Assembly: GCF_021440515.1 (NCBI RefSeq)
Contig: NZ_JAKCMV010000043.1
Location: forward strand, 18,140 to 82,139
Reading direction: 5' to 3'
DNA length: 64,000 nucleotides
From: Enterobacter asburiae
Lineage (GTDB): Bacteria > Pseudomonadota > Gammaproteobacteria > Enterobacterales > Enterobacteriaceae
The notes below the pieces were generated by a model. That model searched no databases. It saw only the letters and a list, made by a program, of their open reading frames with translations, and was not told the DNA's origin. The position numbers and the translations under genes are program-made. Below, in pieces: positions 7,856 through 16,316 of this stretch; the stretch's first letter is position 1, and each line of letters opens with the position of its first letter.

Positions 7856-8858
7856 GTCCAGATCCTGCCCCGGCGGGAGAGCCGAAAAGGGAATGTTGTT
7901 TGCGGTACTGGGCCGGAGATAGGGAAAATTGCTGGCGGAAATGGTGGCGCAGGGTGGCGGAATGGCCAAATCCGGTCTGCTCGGCAATGCTGTCGACGCT
8001 AAGGCGGCTGTTCTCCAGATAATCTTTTACCCGCAGCAGACGTTCGTTGAGCAACCAGCGGGCCGGCGTGGTGCCCGTGGCATCCTGAAAGCGGCGTAAA
8101 AAGGTGCGCTGGCTCATTCCCACACGGCTGGCGAGGCTCTCAACGCTGTGCGGCTGTGCCAGATTCTGGTGCAGAAAATCGAACAGTTGCCCCATACGCT
8201 GGCTTTCCCGAAGCTGCGCTACCGGGCGGCTGAGCTGCTGCGTCTGCGAGCCGTCCCGGTGCGGGGGGATCACCAGCCGACGCGCCACGCGGTTAGCCGC
8301 CTCGGTGCCGTAGTCCCGGCGGATCACGTGTAAACAGAGGTCAATTCCGGCGGCGCTGCCCGCCGAGGTCAGAATGTCCCCCTCGTCCTGATAGAGCACA
8401 TCTTCCACCACCTTTATGGCAGGAAAGCGCTGCCGGAGAGCGTCGGTATAGCGCCAGTGGGTGGTAGCACGTCGTCCGTCCAGCAGGCCGGAGACCGCGA
8501 GCACAAACACGCCGGAGCAAATCGACAACACCCGGCAGCCTCTGCTATTGGCCCGGCGCAGCGCCCCGCACAGCGCGTCCGGAACCGGGGCGTCCAGTCC
8601 GCGCCAGCCGGGCACCACCACCAGATCCGCGTCGTCCAGCAGGCTCAGGTCGCCGTCGGCCAGAATACGTATGCCGCCCGTCGCCCGCAGCTCGCCATCA
8701 TCCACCGCCGCCACGGCGAAACGATACCAGTCATCGCCCATTTCCGGGCGGGGAAGACCGAAGATCTCGACCGCAACGCCAAACTCGAAGGTGCATAGTC
8801 CGTCATACGCCAGCACCACCACGCGCGGGCGGGCAGGCTGTCGTAAGTTTGTCATCAT
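7836..8858 (-). CDS. GlxA/FtrA-type AraC regulator with DJ-1/PfpI sensing domain
   Basis: About 340 residues: an N-terminal DJ-1/PfpI-like domain (VVVLAYDGLCTFEFGVAVEIFG ... VLSICSGVFVLAVSGLLDGRRATTHW, with the nucleophile-elbow cysteine in CSG) followed by a C-terminal AraC double helix-turn-helix (about 225-325, VESLASRVGMSQRTFLRRFQDATGTTPARWL). This is the GlxA family; the best guess within it is FtrA. Several in-frame starts exist (8888, 8876, 8858, 8855); none has a strong ribosome site, and 8858 is chosen because the domain begins soon after. It is divergent from a rhodanese gene, its likely target. Confidence 0.82.
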   Translation of the reverse strand: MMTNLRQPARPRVVVLAYDGLCTFEFGVAVEIFGLPRPEMGDDWYRFAVAAVDDGELRATGGIRILADGDLSLLDDADLVVVPGWRGLDAPVPDALCGALRRANSRGCRVLSICSGVFVLAVSGLLDGRRATTHWRYTDALRQRFPAIKVVEDVLYQDEGDILTSAGSAAGIDLCLHVIRRDYGTEAANRVARRLVIPPHRDGSQTQQLSRPVAQLRESQRMGQLFDFLHQNLAQPHSVESLASRVGMSQRTFLRRFQDATGTTPARWLLNERLLRVKDYLENSRLSVDSIAEQTGFGHSATLRHHFRQQFSLSPAQYRKQHSLFGSPAGAGSGQKNTAI

Positions 8859-8949
8859 TTTGCGGTTTTCTGGCATGAGCGGATGCATTCAGTAGATGAA
8901 TTTGTGAATAGAGTAGTGTTAACACAAACGCCAAACCGGAGAAAGAGTC

Positions 8950-9369
8950 ATGAGCTATGTCACTGAATTTCCTGCCGCAGAGCCGCAGGAGGCGGTCACC
9001 CATTTTTTACGCCGCCTGAGCGTCGAGACCGACTGCGCCGACGTGCATCACGCCATCGAAAACCAGCAGCAGGACTTCGTTTTACTGCACGTGGTAGGGA
9101 AAGCCGAGCAGTTTGCCCGTCGCCACGTGCCGGGAGCGCTGCATCTGCCCTGGAGCCAGATCGCCGCAGAGCGCATGGCCCAGTGGCCTGCCGGTACGCT
9201 GTTCGTGGTGTACTGCGCCGGGCCGCACTGCAACGGTGCCGACCGCGCCGCGCTGAAGCTGGCCCGCCTGGGGCTGCCGGTCAAAATCATGCTGGGCGGC
9301 ATCACCGGCTGGGAAGATGAAAAGTTCGCCTTTGCGGGTGAAAGCGAAGCCGCTACGCAGGGATCGTGA
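8950..9369 (+). CDS. Rhodanese-domain protein
   Basis: A 139-residue single-domain rhodanese (sulfurtransferase fold): FVLLHVVGKAEQFARRHVPGALHLPWSQI, then the active-site segment FVVYCAGPHCNGADRAALKLARLG with Cys89 in the catalytic position, ending in the usual GGITGWEDEKF. Cys94 within the active loop is unusual. There is no signal peptide, so it is cytoplasmic. A GGAGAAAG ribosome site precedes the ATG. Divergence from the GlxA-type regulator, which is commonly paired with such genes, suggests coordinate control. Confidence 0.88.
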   Translation: MSYVTEFPAAEPQEAVTHFLRRLSVETDCADVHHAIENQQQDFVLLHVVGKAEQFARRHVPGALHLPWSQIAAERMAQWPAGTLFVVYCAGPHCNGADRAALKLARLGLPVKIMLGGITGWEDEKFAFAGESEAATQGS

Positions 9370-9433
9370 ATTTTTTTCAACACAGATGAAATTTTCTCGT
9401 TTGTCCTGGCGGGGCGGATATGACATCTTTTTT

Positions 9434-9457
9434 GGACATTTAGACATCCAGAAGTCT
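9434..9457. promoter_or_regulatory. Three tandem MetJ boxes
   Basis: Three contiguous 8-mers, GGACATTT (9434-9441), AGACATCC (9442-9449) and AGAAGTCT (9450-9457), match the met-box consensus AGACGTCT at 4, 6 and 7 of 8 positions. MetJ with S-adenosylmethionine binds tandem met boxes cooperatively. They lie 63-86 bases upstream of the MetE-like gene. Confidence 0.8.
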
Positions 9458-9519
9458 AAAAATTCAAATAATGAATTATCACTGCTGGCAACTACCGCCA
9501 GCAGACAGAGGAGATTTCC

Positions 9520-10623
9520 ATGCAACGACAACACGCCCCGTACCGCGCCGATGTAGTAGGCAGCTTTTTACGCCCGGATGCTATCAAGCAGGCTCGCCAG
9601 CAGTTTGCCAGCGGTGAAATTGATGCGGGGCAGCTTCGCGCCGTAGAGGACGAGGCTATCCGCCACGTTGTCGAACAGCAGTGCGCCTGCGGGCTGCACG
9701 TGGTCACCGACGGCGAGTTTCGTCGAGCCTGGTGGCATTTTGACTTCTTCGACGGCTTGCAGGGCGTGGAGCGCTACGACGCAAATCAGGGGATCCAGTT
9801 CAACGGCGTGCAGACCAAAGCGCACGGCGTGCGCGTGACGGGAAAACTCGGCTTTGGCGATCACCCGATGCTGGAAGATTTCCGCTATCTGAAAAGCATC
9901 AGCGGCAATGCCCAGCCGAAGATGACCATTCCAAGCCCGAGCGTGCTGCACTTCCGCGGCGGCCGCAAAGATATCGACGCCACCGTCTACCCGGATCTGG
10001 ACGCCTATTTCGACGATCTGGCGACCACCTGGCGCGACGCGATTCAGGCCTTTTACGCCGCAGGCTGCCGTTATTTGCAGCTGGATGACACCGTCTGGGC
10101 GTACCTTTGCTCTGACGATCAGCGCCGCCAGATCCGCGAGCGCGGGGATGACGTCGACGAGCTGGCGCGAACCTACGCCCGCGTGCTGAATAAAGCGCTG
10201 GAAGGCAAGCCGGAGGATCTCACCGTCGGGCTGCACGTCTGCCGCGGCAACTTCCGCTCGACCTGGATTTCCGAAGGCGGCTACGAGCCGGTGGCAGAAG
10301 TGCTGTTTGGCACGGTCAACGTTGATGCGTTCTTCCTGGAGTACGACAACGACCGCAGCGGCGACTTTGCGCCACTGCGCTTCGTGCGCCCCGGCAAGCA
10401 GCAGGTGGTGCTCGGCCTGATCACCACCAAAAACGGCGAGCTGGAGAACCCGCAGGGGGTTAAAGCGCGTCTGGAAGAGGCGGCGAAGTACGTGGCGAAA
10501 GAGCAAATCTGCTTAAGCCCGCAGTGCGGCTTTGCCTCCACCGAAGAGGGCAACACCCTGAGCGAAACCCAGCAGTGGGACAAGGTGCGTCTGGTGACGC
10601 AGATCGCCAGCGAAGTCTGGTAA
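9520..10623 (+). CDS. MetE-like cobalamin-independent methyltransferase (YxjG/YxjH type)
   Basis: A 367-residue protein corresponding to the C-terminal catalytic half of MetE, as in YxjG/YxjH proteins. It opens with the family motif YRADVVGSFLRPD. The zinc ligands can be placed as His239 and Cys241 (GLHVCRGNFRS), Glu274 (FFLEYD) and Cys336 (CLSPQCGFAS). It probably transfers a methyl group to homocysteine to make methionine; the donor is uncertain because the N-terminal folate domain of MetE is absent. A GGAG ribosome site precedes the ATG. The MetJ boxes upstream support a role in methionine supply. Confidence 0.9.
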   Translation: MQRQHAPYRADVVGSFLRPDAIKQARQQFASGEIDAGQLRAVEDEAIRHVVEQQCACGLHVVTDGEFRRAWWHFDFFDGLQGVERYDANQGIQFNGVQTKAHGVRVTGKLGFGDHPMLEDFRYLKSISGNAQPKMTIPSPSVLHFRGGRKDIDATVYPDLDAYFDDLATTWRDAIQAFYAAGCRYLQLDDTVWAYLCSDDQRRQIRERGDDVDELARTYARVLNKALEGKPEDLTVGLHVCRGNFRSTWISEGGYEPVAEVLFGTVNVDAFFLEYDNDRSGDFAPLRFVRPGKQQVVLGLITTKNGELENPQGVKARLEEAAKYVAKEQICLSPQCGFASTEEGNTLSETQQWDKVRLVTQIASEVW

Positions 10624-10631
10624 GTCGTAAG

Positions 10632-10679
10632 CAGCGCTGCATTATAAAAGTGCAGCGCTGACTCATTGTGAGTCGTTTT
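10632..10679 (+). terminator. Tandem hairpins after the MetE-like gene
   Basis: CAGCGCTGCA/TGCAGCGCTG (10632-10641 with 10651-10660) is followed by GACTCA-TTG-TGAGTC (10660-10674) and GTTTTC. The second hairpin with its short T run is the more terminator-like. The first contains the NtrC-like site described separately. Confidence 0.6.
10638..10654. promoter_or_regulatory. Candidate NtrC-binding site upstream of urtA
   Basis: TGCATTATAAAAGTGCA agrees with the 17-bp NtrC site TGCACTAAAATGGTGCA at 13 positions, including both TGCA ends. Its centre lies about 106 bases before the predicted sigma-54 transcription start, within the usual NtrC range. It overlaps a hairpin at the end of the preceding gene, so the dyad alone could have another cause. 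Confidence 0.6.
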
Positions 10680-10725
10680 CCCGTCACGCCGTTTATTCAT
10701 CCCTGCAAATCCACCGTCTTCATCC

Positions 10726-10741
10726 TGGCATCCTTTTTGCT
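10726..10741 (+). promoter_or_regulatory. Sigma-54 (RpoN) promoter of urtABCDE
   Basis: TGGCATCCTTTTTGCT has the invariant GG at 10727-10728 and GC at 10739-10740, separated by exactly ten bases, as in TGGCACG-N4-TTGCW. The start would be near 10752, some 68 bases before the urtA ATG. Together with the upstream NtrC-like site this indicates nitrogen-limited expression. Confidence 0.8.
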
Positions 10742-10819
10742 CTGCTTAAGCTGACACCTTTTTCTGCGTCCACGCCGTAACGGACGTTTTCGCACAGCTT
10801 TCTTTTCAGGAGTGAAAAT

Positions 10820-12091
10820 ATGCATCGTCGTACCTTGTTAAAAGCTTTTGCACTGTCGGCCAGCGTGGTTGCAATGGGAATGAGTTTTGGCGTGCAGGCT
10901 GCCGACACCATCAAAGTGGGGATCATGCACTCGCTGTCCGGCACGATGGCGATTTCCGAAACGCCCCTGAAAGACGTTGCGCTGATGACCATCGATGAGA
11001 TCAACGCCAAAGGCGGCGTGCTGGGGAAAAAGCTGGAGCCGGTGGTGGTGGATCCCGCCTCTAACTGGCCGCTTTTTGCCGAAAAAGCGCGTCAGCTTCT
11101 GAGCCAGGATAAAGTGGCGGTGGTCTTCGGCTGCTGGACGTCGGTGTCGCGCAAATCGGTACTGCCGGTGTTTGAGGAGCTGAACGGGCTGCTGTTCTAT
11201 CCGGTGCAGTACGAAGGGGAAGAGATGTCGCCAAACGTCTTCTATACCGGGGCGGCGCCTAACCAGCAGGCAATCCCGGCGGTGGAGTACCTGATGAGCG
11301 AGGACGGCGGCAGCGCGAAGCGCTTCTTCCTGCTCGGCACCGACTACGTTTATCCGCGCACCACCAACAAGATCCTCCGCGCCTTCCTGCACTCAAAAGG
11401 CGTCGAGGATAAAGATATCGAAGAGGTCTACACCCCGTTTGGCCACAGCGATTACCAGACCATCGTTGCCAACATCAAAAAATTCTCGGCGGGCGGAAAA
11501 ACGGCGGTGGTGTCCACCATCAACGGCGATTCCAACGTGCCGTTCTATAAAGAGCTGGCAAACCAGGGGCTGAAGGCGACCGACGTGCCGGTGGTGGCCT
11601 TCTCGGTAGGCGAAGAGGAGCTGCGCGGCATCGACACCAAACCGCTGGTGGGCAACCTGGCGGCGTGGAACTACTTTGAGTCCGTTGATAACCCGACCAA
11701 CCAGGCCTTCGTGGCGGATTACAAAGCCTACGCCAAAGCGCACAAGCTGCCGAACGCTGACTCGGTCGTCACCAACGACCCGATGGAGGCCACCTACGTC
11801 GGCATTCATATGTGGGCGCAGGCGGTCGAAAAAGCGGGCACCACCGACGTGGACAAAGTGCGTGCGGCGATGGCGGGACAATCCTTTAAGGCGCCGTCGG
11901 GCTTTACGCTGACGATGGACGCCACCAACCACCACCTGCACAAGCCGGTGATGATCGGTGAAATCGAGGGCAACGGGCAGTTCAACGTGGTGTGGCAGAC
12001 CGAAGAGCCGGTGCGCGCCCAGCCGTGGAGCCCGTTCATCGCCGGGAATGACAAAAAGCCTGACCAGCCGATGAAAACCGCCAGCAACTAA
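10820..12091 (+). CDS. urtA: UrtA, urea ABC transporter substrate-binding protein
   Basis: A 423-residue periplasmic binding protein of the branched-chain amino acid/urea class. The signal peptide (about 1-27, ending FGVQA-ADTIKVG) contains the pair in MHRRTLLKAF, so export through Tat is possible. Mature motifs IKVGIMHSLSGTMAISETPLKDVALMTIDEINAKGG and VVFGCWTSVSRKSVLPVFE are characteristic of UrtA, distinguishing it from LivJ. An AGGAG site precedes the ATG. First gene of urtABCDE, behind the sigma-54 promoter. Confidence 0.95.
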   Translation: MHRRTLLKAFALSASVVAMGMSFGVQAADTIKVGIMHSLSGTMAISETPLKDVALMTIDEINAKGGVLGKKLEPVVVDPASNWPLFAEKARQLLSQDKVAVVFGCWTSVSRKSVLPVFEELNGLLFYPVQYEGEEMSPNVFYTGAAPNQQAIPAVEYLMSEDGGSAKRFFLLGTDYVYPRTTNKILRAFLHSKGVEDKDIEEVYTPFGHSDYQTIVANIKKFSAGGKTAVVSTINGDSNVPFYKELANQGLKATDVPVVAFSVGEEELRGIDTKPLVGNLAAWNYFESVDNPTNQAFVADYKAYAKAHKLPNADSVVTNDPMEATYVGIHMWAQAVEKAGTTDVDKVRAAMAGQSFKAPSGFTLTMDATNHHLHKPVMIGEIEGNGQFNVVWQTEEPVRAQPWSPFIAGNDKKPDQPMKTASN

Positions 12092-12110
12092 GCCACGCCG
12101 GGAGAAAGCC

Positions 12111-13685
12111 ATGAACGCCATGCGCATTATCGTCGCACTTGTATGGCTTGCCGGACTGCTGCCAGGGATGGCGCAGGCATCGGATGCCGATAACTTTGTT
12201 GCCGCCAGCCGCAGCCAGCAGGCTGCAATGCTGGAGCAGTGGGCCGCGTCGCCCGACCCGGCACGCCTGCCGCTGTTGCGGGCCCTGCAAAAAGAGAGCC
12301 TGTATCTCGATAGCCAAAAACACGCCTTTGTGCGCAATCAGGACAAGCTTGTGCCGCTCGGTGATGCCGCTGCCGCACAGGGCCAGACCAAAGCCGTTCG
12401 CCTGACCAACCGGCTGCGGGTGTTATCCGCCACCGCGCTGGCGACGCATCAGTTGGTGAGTGACAGTGTCACCGAAAGGCGCGCCGCCGCCCGTCAGATC
12501 CAGCGCGACGTGCGGCCGGATATGGCCGATTTTCTGCAAACGCGCCTGAACAGCGAAACGGACGACGTGGCGCGCCAGTCGCTGAAGCTGGCGCTGGCGA
12601 CCCTGCAACTCGCCAGCCCGCAGGCGGAGGTTCGCCGCAGCGCCGTGACGCTGTTGGGGCAGTCTGACGATCCTGAGGTGCAGTCAACGCTCACGCCGTT
12701 TACGCAGCCGCAAACCGAGCCGGATGCTGGCGTGCGTGCCGCCGCGCAGGAAAGCCTCGACGGCATTCAGCATCGTCTGATGTGGGGGGATCTGCTCGGC
12801 CAGGCCTTTATGGGGATGTCGCTGGGCTCCGTGCTGCTGCTGGCGGCGCTCGGGCTGGCGATCACCTACGGGCTGCTTGGGGTGATCAATATGGCGCACG
12901 GGGAGATGCTGATGCTGGGGGCATATGCAACCTGGATGGTGCAGCAGGCGATGGCGCAGTTTACCCCGCAGTGGCTGGCGCTCTATCCGGTGGTGGCGCT
13001 GCCGGTGGCCTTTATGCTGACCGCGTCGGTGGGGATGGTGCTGGAGCGCACGGTGATCCGCCATCTCTACGGTCGTCCGCTGGAAACCCTGCTCGCCACC
13101 TGGGGGATCAGCCTGATGATTATTCAGCTGGTGCGCATGACCTTTGGCGCGCAAAACCTGGAGGTGGCTAACCCGGCCTGGCTCTCCGGCGGGGTGCAGG
13201 TGTTCGCCAACCTGACGCTGCCCTGGAACCGCATCGTGGTGCTGGGCTTTGTCCTGCTGGTGCTGTTCTTCACCTGGCTTATTTTGAACAAAACCCGTCT
13301 GGGGCTGAACGTGCGCGCGGTGACGCAAAACCGCAGCATGGCGGCCTGCTGCGGCGTGCCGACCGGGCGCGTGGACATGCTGGCCTTTGGGCTGGGATCG
13401 GGGATTGCCGGGCTGGGCGGCGTGGCTCTCTCGCAGCTGGGCAACGTCGGCCCGGAGCTGGGACAGGGCTATATCATAGACTCGTTCCTGGTGGTGGTGC
13501 TCGGCGGCGTCGGGCAGCTGGCGGGCAGCGTGGCGGCGGCCTTTGGGCTGGGCATTTTCAACAAAATTCTGGAGCCGCAGATGGGGGCCGTTCTCGGCAA
13601 AATCCTGATTCTGGTGGCGATCATTCTGTTTATTCAGAAGCGTCCGCAGGGGCTGTTCGCCCTGAAAGGGAGGGTTATTGACTGA
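12111..13685 (+). CDS. urtB: UrtB, urea ABC transporter permease
   Basis: A 524-residue permease. A signal-like segment is followed by a long extracytoplasmic-type region (about 24-220), as is usual for UrtB, then a LivH-like permease of about eight helices (MGMSLGSVLLLAALGLAITYGLLGVINMAHGEMLMLGAY, GVPTGRVDMLAFGLGSGIAGLGG). With UrtC it forms the urea channel across the inner membrane. Its stop overlaps the urtC start by one base, indicating translational coupling. A perfect matS site lies inside at 12460-12472. Confidence 0.94.
   Translation: MNAMRIIVALVWLAGLLPGMAQASDADNFVAASRSQQAAMLEQWAASPDPARLPLLRALQKESLYLDSQKHAFVRNQDKLVPLGDAAAAQGQTKAVRLTNRLRVLSATALATHQLVSDSVTERRAAARQIQRDVRPDMADFLQTRLNSETDDVARQSLKLALATLQLASPQAEVRRSAVTLLGQSDDPEVQSTLTPFTQPQTEPDAGVRAAAQESLDGIQHRLMWGDLLGQAFMGMSLGSVLLLAALGLAITYGLLGVINMAHGEMLMLGAYATWMVQQAMAQFTPQWLALYPVVALPVAFMLTASVGMVLERTVIRHLYGRPLETLLATWGISLMIIQLVRMTFGAQNLEVANPAWLSGGVQVFANLTLPWNRIVVLGFVLLVLFFTWLILNKTRLGLNVRAVTQNRSMAACCGVPTGRVDMLAFGLGSGIAGLGGVALSQLGNVGPELGQGYIIDSFLVVVLGGVGQLAGSVAAAFGLGIFNKILEPQMGAVLGKILILVAIILFIQKRPQGLFALKGRVID
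12460..12472. other. matS site (MatP binding, Ter macrodomain)
   Basis: GTGACAGTGTCAC matches GTGACRNYGTCAC at every position. It lies within urtB. With the site at 3089 it places this window inside the Ter macrodomain. Confidence 0.85.
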
Positions 13686-14758
13686 TGAGCCAGCCGCTTA
13701 CCTTAACGCTGGCGCGTAAAGCGCCGCGAACCACCCGGATTGTCGGCAGCCTGCTGGTTGCCTTCCTGCTGGTGCTGCCGTTTCTGGCGCTGCTGCCCGC
13801 CACCCATCCGCTGGCGCTCTCAACCTGGATGTTGACCCTAATCGGCAAGATCCTCTGCTACGCCATCGTTGCCGTGGCGCTGGATCTGGTCTGGGGCTAC
13901 GCCGGAATGCTGTCGCTCGGCCACGGGATATTCTTCGCCCTCGGCGGCTATGCGATGGGGATGTACCTGATGCGTCAGGCGGCGGGCGACGGCCTGCCCG
14001 CGTTTATGTCGTTTCTCTCCTGGAGCGAGCTACCGTGGTTCTGGTGGGGCACGCAGCACTTCGCCTGGGCGCTGGTGCTGATCGTCGCCGTTCCCGGCCT
14101 GCTGGCGCTGGCGTTCGGCTGGTTTGCGTTTCGCTCAAAAATCAAAGGGGTCTACTTCTCCATCATGACCCAGGCGCTGACCTACGCGGGAATGCTGCTG
14201 TTCTTCCGTAACGAAACCGGCTTTGGCGGCAACAACGGCTTTACCGGCTTTACCACGCTGCTGGGCTTTTCGGTGACCGCCACCACCACGCGCATCGCGC
14301 TGTTTGTCGCCACCGTGATGCTGCTGTTGCTGGCGCTGGGGATCGGCTTTGCGCTGGCGAAAAGCAAGTTTGGCCGCATTCTGACGGCGGTGCGCGATGC
14401 GGAAAACCGCCTGACCTTCTGCGGCTACGATCCGCGCGGCTTTAAGCTGCTGGTCTGGACGCTCTCCGCCGTGCTGTGCGGACTGGCGGGGGCGCTGTAT
14501 GTCCCGCAGGTGGGGATTATCAACCCCGGCGAAATGTCGCCGACTAACTCCATTGAAGCGGCGATCTGGGTGGCGCTGGGCGGCCGCGGCACGCTGGTCG
14601 GCCCGGTGATTGGCGCGGCGCTGGTCAACGGCGCGAAAAGCCTCTTTACCGTGGCGATGCCGGAGTACTGGCAGCTGTTTCTGGGGCTAATTTTTATCGC
14701 CGTCACGCTGTTTTTACCGCGCGGCGTCTACGGTCTGTTTCGTAAGGGAGAGAAATAA
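13685..14758 (+). CDS. urtC: UrtC, urea ABC transporter permease
   Basis: A 357-residue LivM-like permease with about ten hydrophobic segments and the family motif DLVWGYAGMLSLGHGIFFALGGYAMGMYLMRQ, then VRDAENRLTFCGYDPRGFKLLVWTLSAVLCGLAGALY. It pairs with UrtB in the membrane complex. Its start overlaps the urtB stop and its stop overlaps the urtD start by one base each, so all three are likely translationally coupled. Confidence 0.94.
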   Translation: MSQPLTLTLARKAPRTTRIVGSLLVAFLLVLPFLALLPATHPLALSTWMLTLIGKILCYAIVAVALDLVWGYAGMLSLGHGIFFALGGYAMGMYLMRQAAGDGLPAFMSFLSWSELPWFWWGTQHFAWALVLIVAVPGLLALAFGWFAFRSKIKGVYFSIMTQALTYAGMLLFFRNETGFGGNNGFTGFTTLLGFSVTATTTRIALFVATVMLLLLALGIGFALAKSKFGRILTAVRDAENRLTFCGYDPRGFKLLVWTLSAVLCGLAGALYVPQVGIINPGEMSPTNSIEAAIWVALGGRGTLVGPVIGAALVNGAKSLFTVAMPEYWQLFLGLIFIAVTLFLPRGVYGLFRKGEK

Positions 14759-15555
14759 TGCAGCCAGCCGAAGGCCTTTTTACCCGCCAGCTGCCGGGCG
14801 ATCGCTACCGGGAGCAAACCGACCCGGTGCTCCAGCTTGACGCCATCAACGTGAATTTTGACGGCTTTCAGGCGCTGACGGATCTGTCGCTCAACATCGG
14901 CGTAGGGGAGCTGCGCTGCGTGATTGGCCCTAACGGCGCGGGGAAAACCACGCTGATGGACGTTATCACCGGCAAGACGCGGCCCCAGAGCGGAAGGGCG
15001 ATTTACGATCAGTCTATCGACTTAACCGCGCTGGACTCCGCCGCCATCGCCCGCCAGGGGATCGGGCGTAAATTCCAGAAACCGACGGTGTTCGAAGCGC
15101 TGACGGTGTGGGAAAACCTCGAGCTGGCGATGAAGTGCGATAAGTCGGTGTGGGCCAGCCTGCGGGCAAAGCTGACCGGGGAACAGGCCGACCGCATTGA
15201 CGAGATGCTGGTTCTGCTGCGCCTGAGCGGCGAGCGCGACCGCCGCGCCGGGCTGCTTTCCCACGGCCAGAAGCAGTTTCTCGAAATCGGCATGCTGCTG
15301 GTGCAGGACCCGCATCTGCTGTTGCTAGACGAGCCCGCCGCCGGGATGACGGATGCGGAAACCGAATACACCGCCGAGCTGTTTCGCACCCTGGCGGGAA
15401 AACATTCGCTGATGGTGGTGGAGCACGACATGGGGTTTGTCGAAACCATTGCCGATCGCGTAACCGTTTTGCATCAGGGCCGCGTGCTGGCGGAAGGATC
15501 GCTACGCGAGGTGCAGGCCAACGAGCAGGTGATTGACGTCTATCTGGGGCGCTAA
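14758..15555 (+). CDS. urtD: UrtD, urea ABC transporter ATPase
   Basis: A 265-residue ATPase of the LivG type: Walker A GPNGAGKTT (about residue 59), signature LLSHGQKQFLEIGMLL (SHGQK in place of the usual SGGQ), Walker B LLLLDEPAAGMTDAE and the H-loop in VVEHDMGFVETIADRV. The variant signature is typical of UrtD. It energises urea uptake from the cytoplasmic side with UrtE. About 30 residues precede the domain, so the ATG that overlaps the urtC stop is the natural start. Confidence 0.95.
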   Translation: MQPAEGLFTRQLPGDRYREQTDPVLQLDAINVNFDGFQALTDLSLNIGVGELRCVIGPNGAGKTTLMDVITGKTRPQSGRAIYDQSIDLTALDSAAIARQGIGRKFQKPTVFEALTVWENLELAMKCDKSVWASLRAKLTGEQADRIDEMLVLLRLSGERDRRAGLLSHGQKQFLEIGMLLVQDPHLLLLDEPAAGMTDAETEYTAELFRTLAGKHSLMVVEHDMGFVETIADRVTVLHQGRVLAEGSLREVQANEQVIDVYLGR

Positions 15556-15565
15556 AGGAGCCGAC

Positions 15566-16264
15566 ATGCTACAGGTTAACGAACTGAATCAGTATTACGG
15601 CGGGAGCCACATCCTGCGCGGCGTGAGCTTTGAGGCGGTCACGGGGGAAGTGACCTGCCTGCTCGGGCGCAACGGGGTGGGTAAAACCACGCTGCTGAAG
15701 TGCCTGATGGGGCTGATCCCGGCGAAAACGGGCGAGGTGATTTGGCAGGGCAAGAAGATCACCCACAGCAGGCCGCACCAGCGGGTGCAGTCCGGCGTGG
15801 CCTACGTGCCGCAGGGGCGGGAGATCTTTCCGCGCCTGACGGTGGAAGAGAATCTGCTGCTGGGGCTGTCGCGTTTTTCCGCGCGGGAGGCGAAAAGCGT
15901 GCCGGAAGAGATCTGGCAGCTTTTCCCGGTACTAAAAGAGATGAAGCACCGTCGCGGGGGCGATCTCTCCGGCGGGCAACAGCAGCAGCTGGCGATTGGC
16001 CGCGCGCTGGCGAGCCGCCCGCAGCTGCTCATTCTGGACGAGCCCACCGAGGGCATTCAGCCGTCGGTCATCAAAGAGATTGGGCTGGTGATCCGCCAGC
16101 TTGCCAACCGGGGTGATATGGCGATTCTGCTGGTGGAGCAGTTTTACGACTTCGCCGCCGAGCTGGCGGACAGCTACCTGCTGATGTCGCGCGGGAGCAT
16201 TATCCAGCGCGGACGCGGTGAAAATATGGAGCAGGAGGGCGTTCGCGGGCTGGTTGCGATCTGA
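15566..16264 (+). CDS. urtE: UrtE, urea ABC transporter ATPase
   Basis: A 232-residue LivF-type ATPase: Walker [15 protein letters not shown], signature [17 protein letters not shown], Walker [21 protein letters not shown]. The ATG at 15566 follows AAAGGAG and matches the usual UrtE opening [20 protein letters not shown]; an in-frame start at 15533 lies inside urtD. Last gene of the operon; no urease genes follow in this window, so imported urea must be used by enzymes encoded elsewhere. Its stop codon lies inside the zinT Zur box. Confidence 0.95.
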   Translation: MLQVNELNQYYGGSHILRGVSFEAVTGEVTCLLGRNGVGKTTLLKCLMGLIPAKTGEVIWQGKKITHSRPHQRVQSGVAYVPQGREIFPRLTVEENLLLGLSRFSAREAKSVPEEIWQLFPVLKEMKHRRGGDLSGGQQQQLAIGRALASRPQLLILDEPTEGIQPSVIKEIGLVIRQLANRGDMAILLVEQFYDFAAELADSYLLMSRGSIIQRGRGENMEQEGVRGLVAI

Positions 16265-16286
16265 AATGTTATACTATAACATTCTC
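16263..16286. promoter_or_regulatory. Zur box upstream of zinT
   Basis: GAAATGTTATA-C-TATAACATTCTC is a near-perfect dyad matching the enterobacterial Zur consensus (GAAATGTTATANTATAACATTTC). It lies 31 bases before the zinT start and overlaps the urtE stop codon. Zur bound to zinc would repress zinT. Confidence 0.88.
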
Positions 16287-16316
16287 ATTCTTATAAAACG
16301 GAATGAGGGTTTTGTT

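Noticed and set aside
9568..10506. 312-codon frame antisense to the MetE-like gene
   Set aside because: Shadow of a gene whose zinc ligands are all identifiable.
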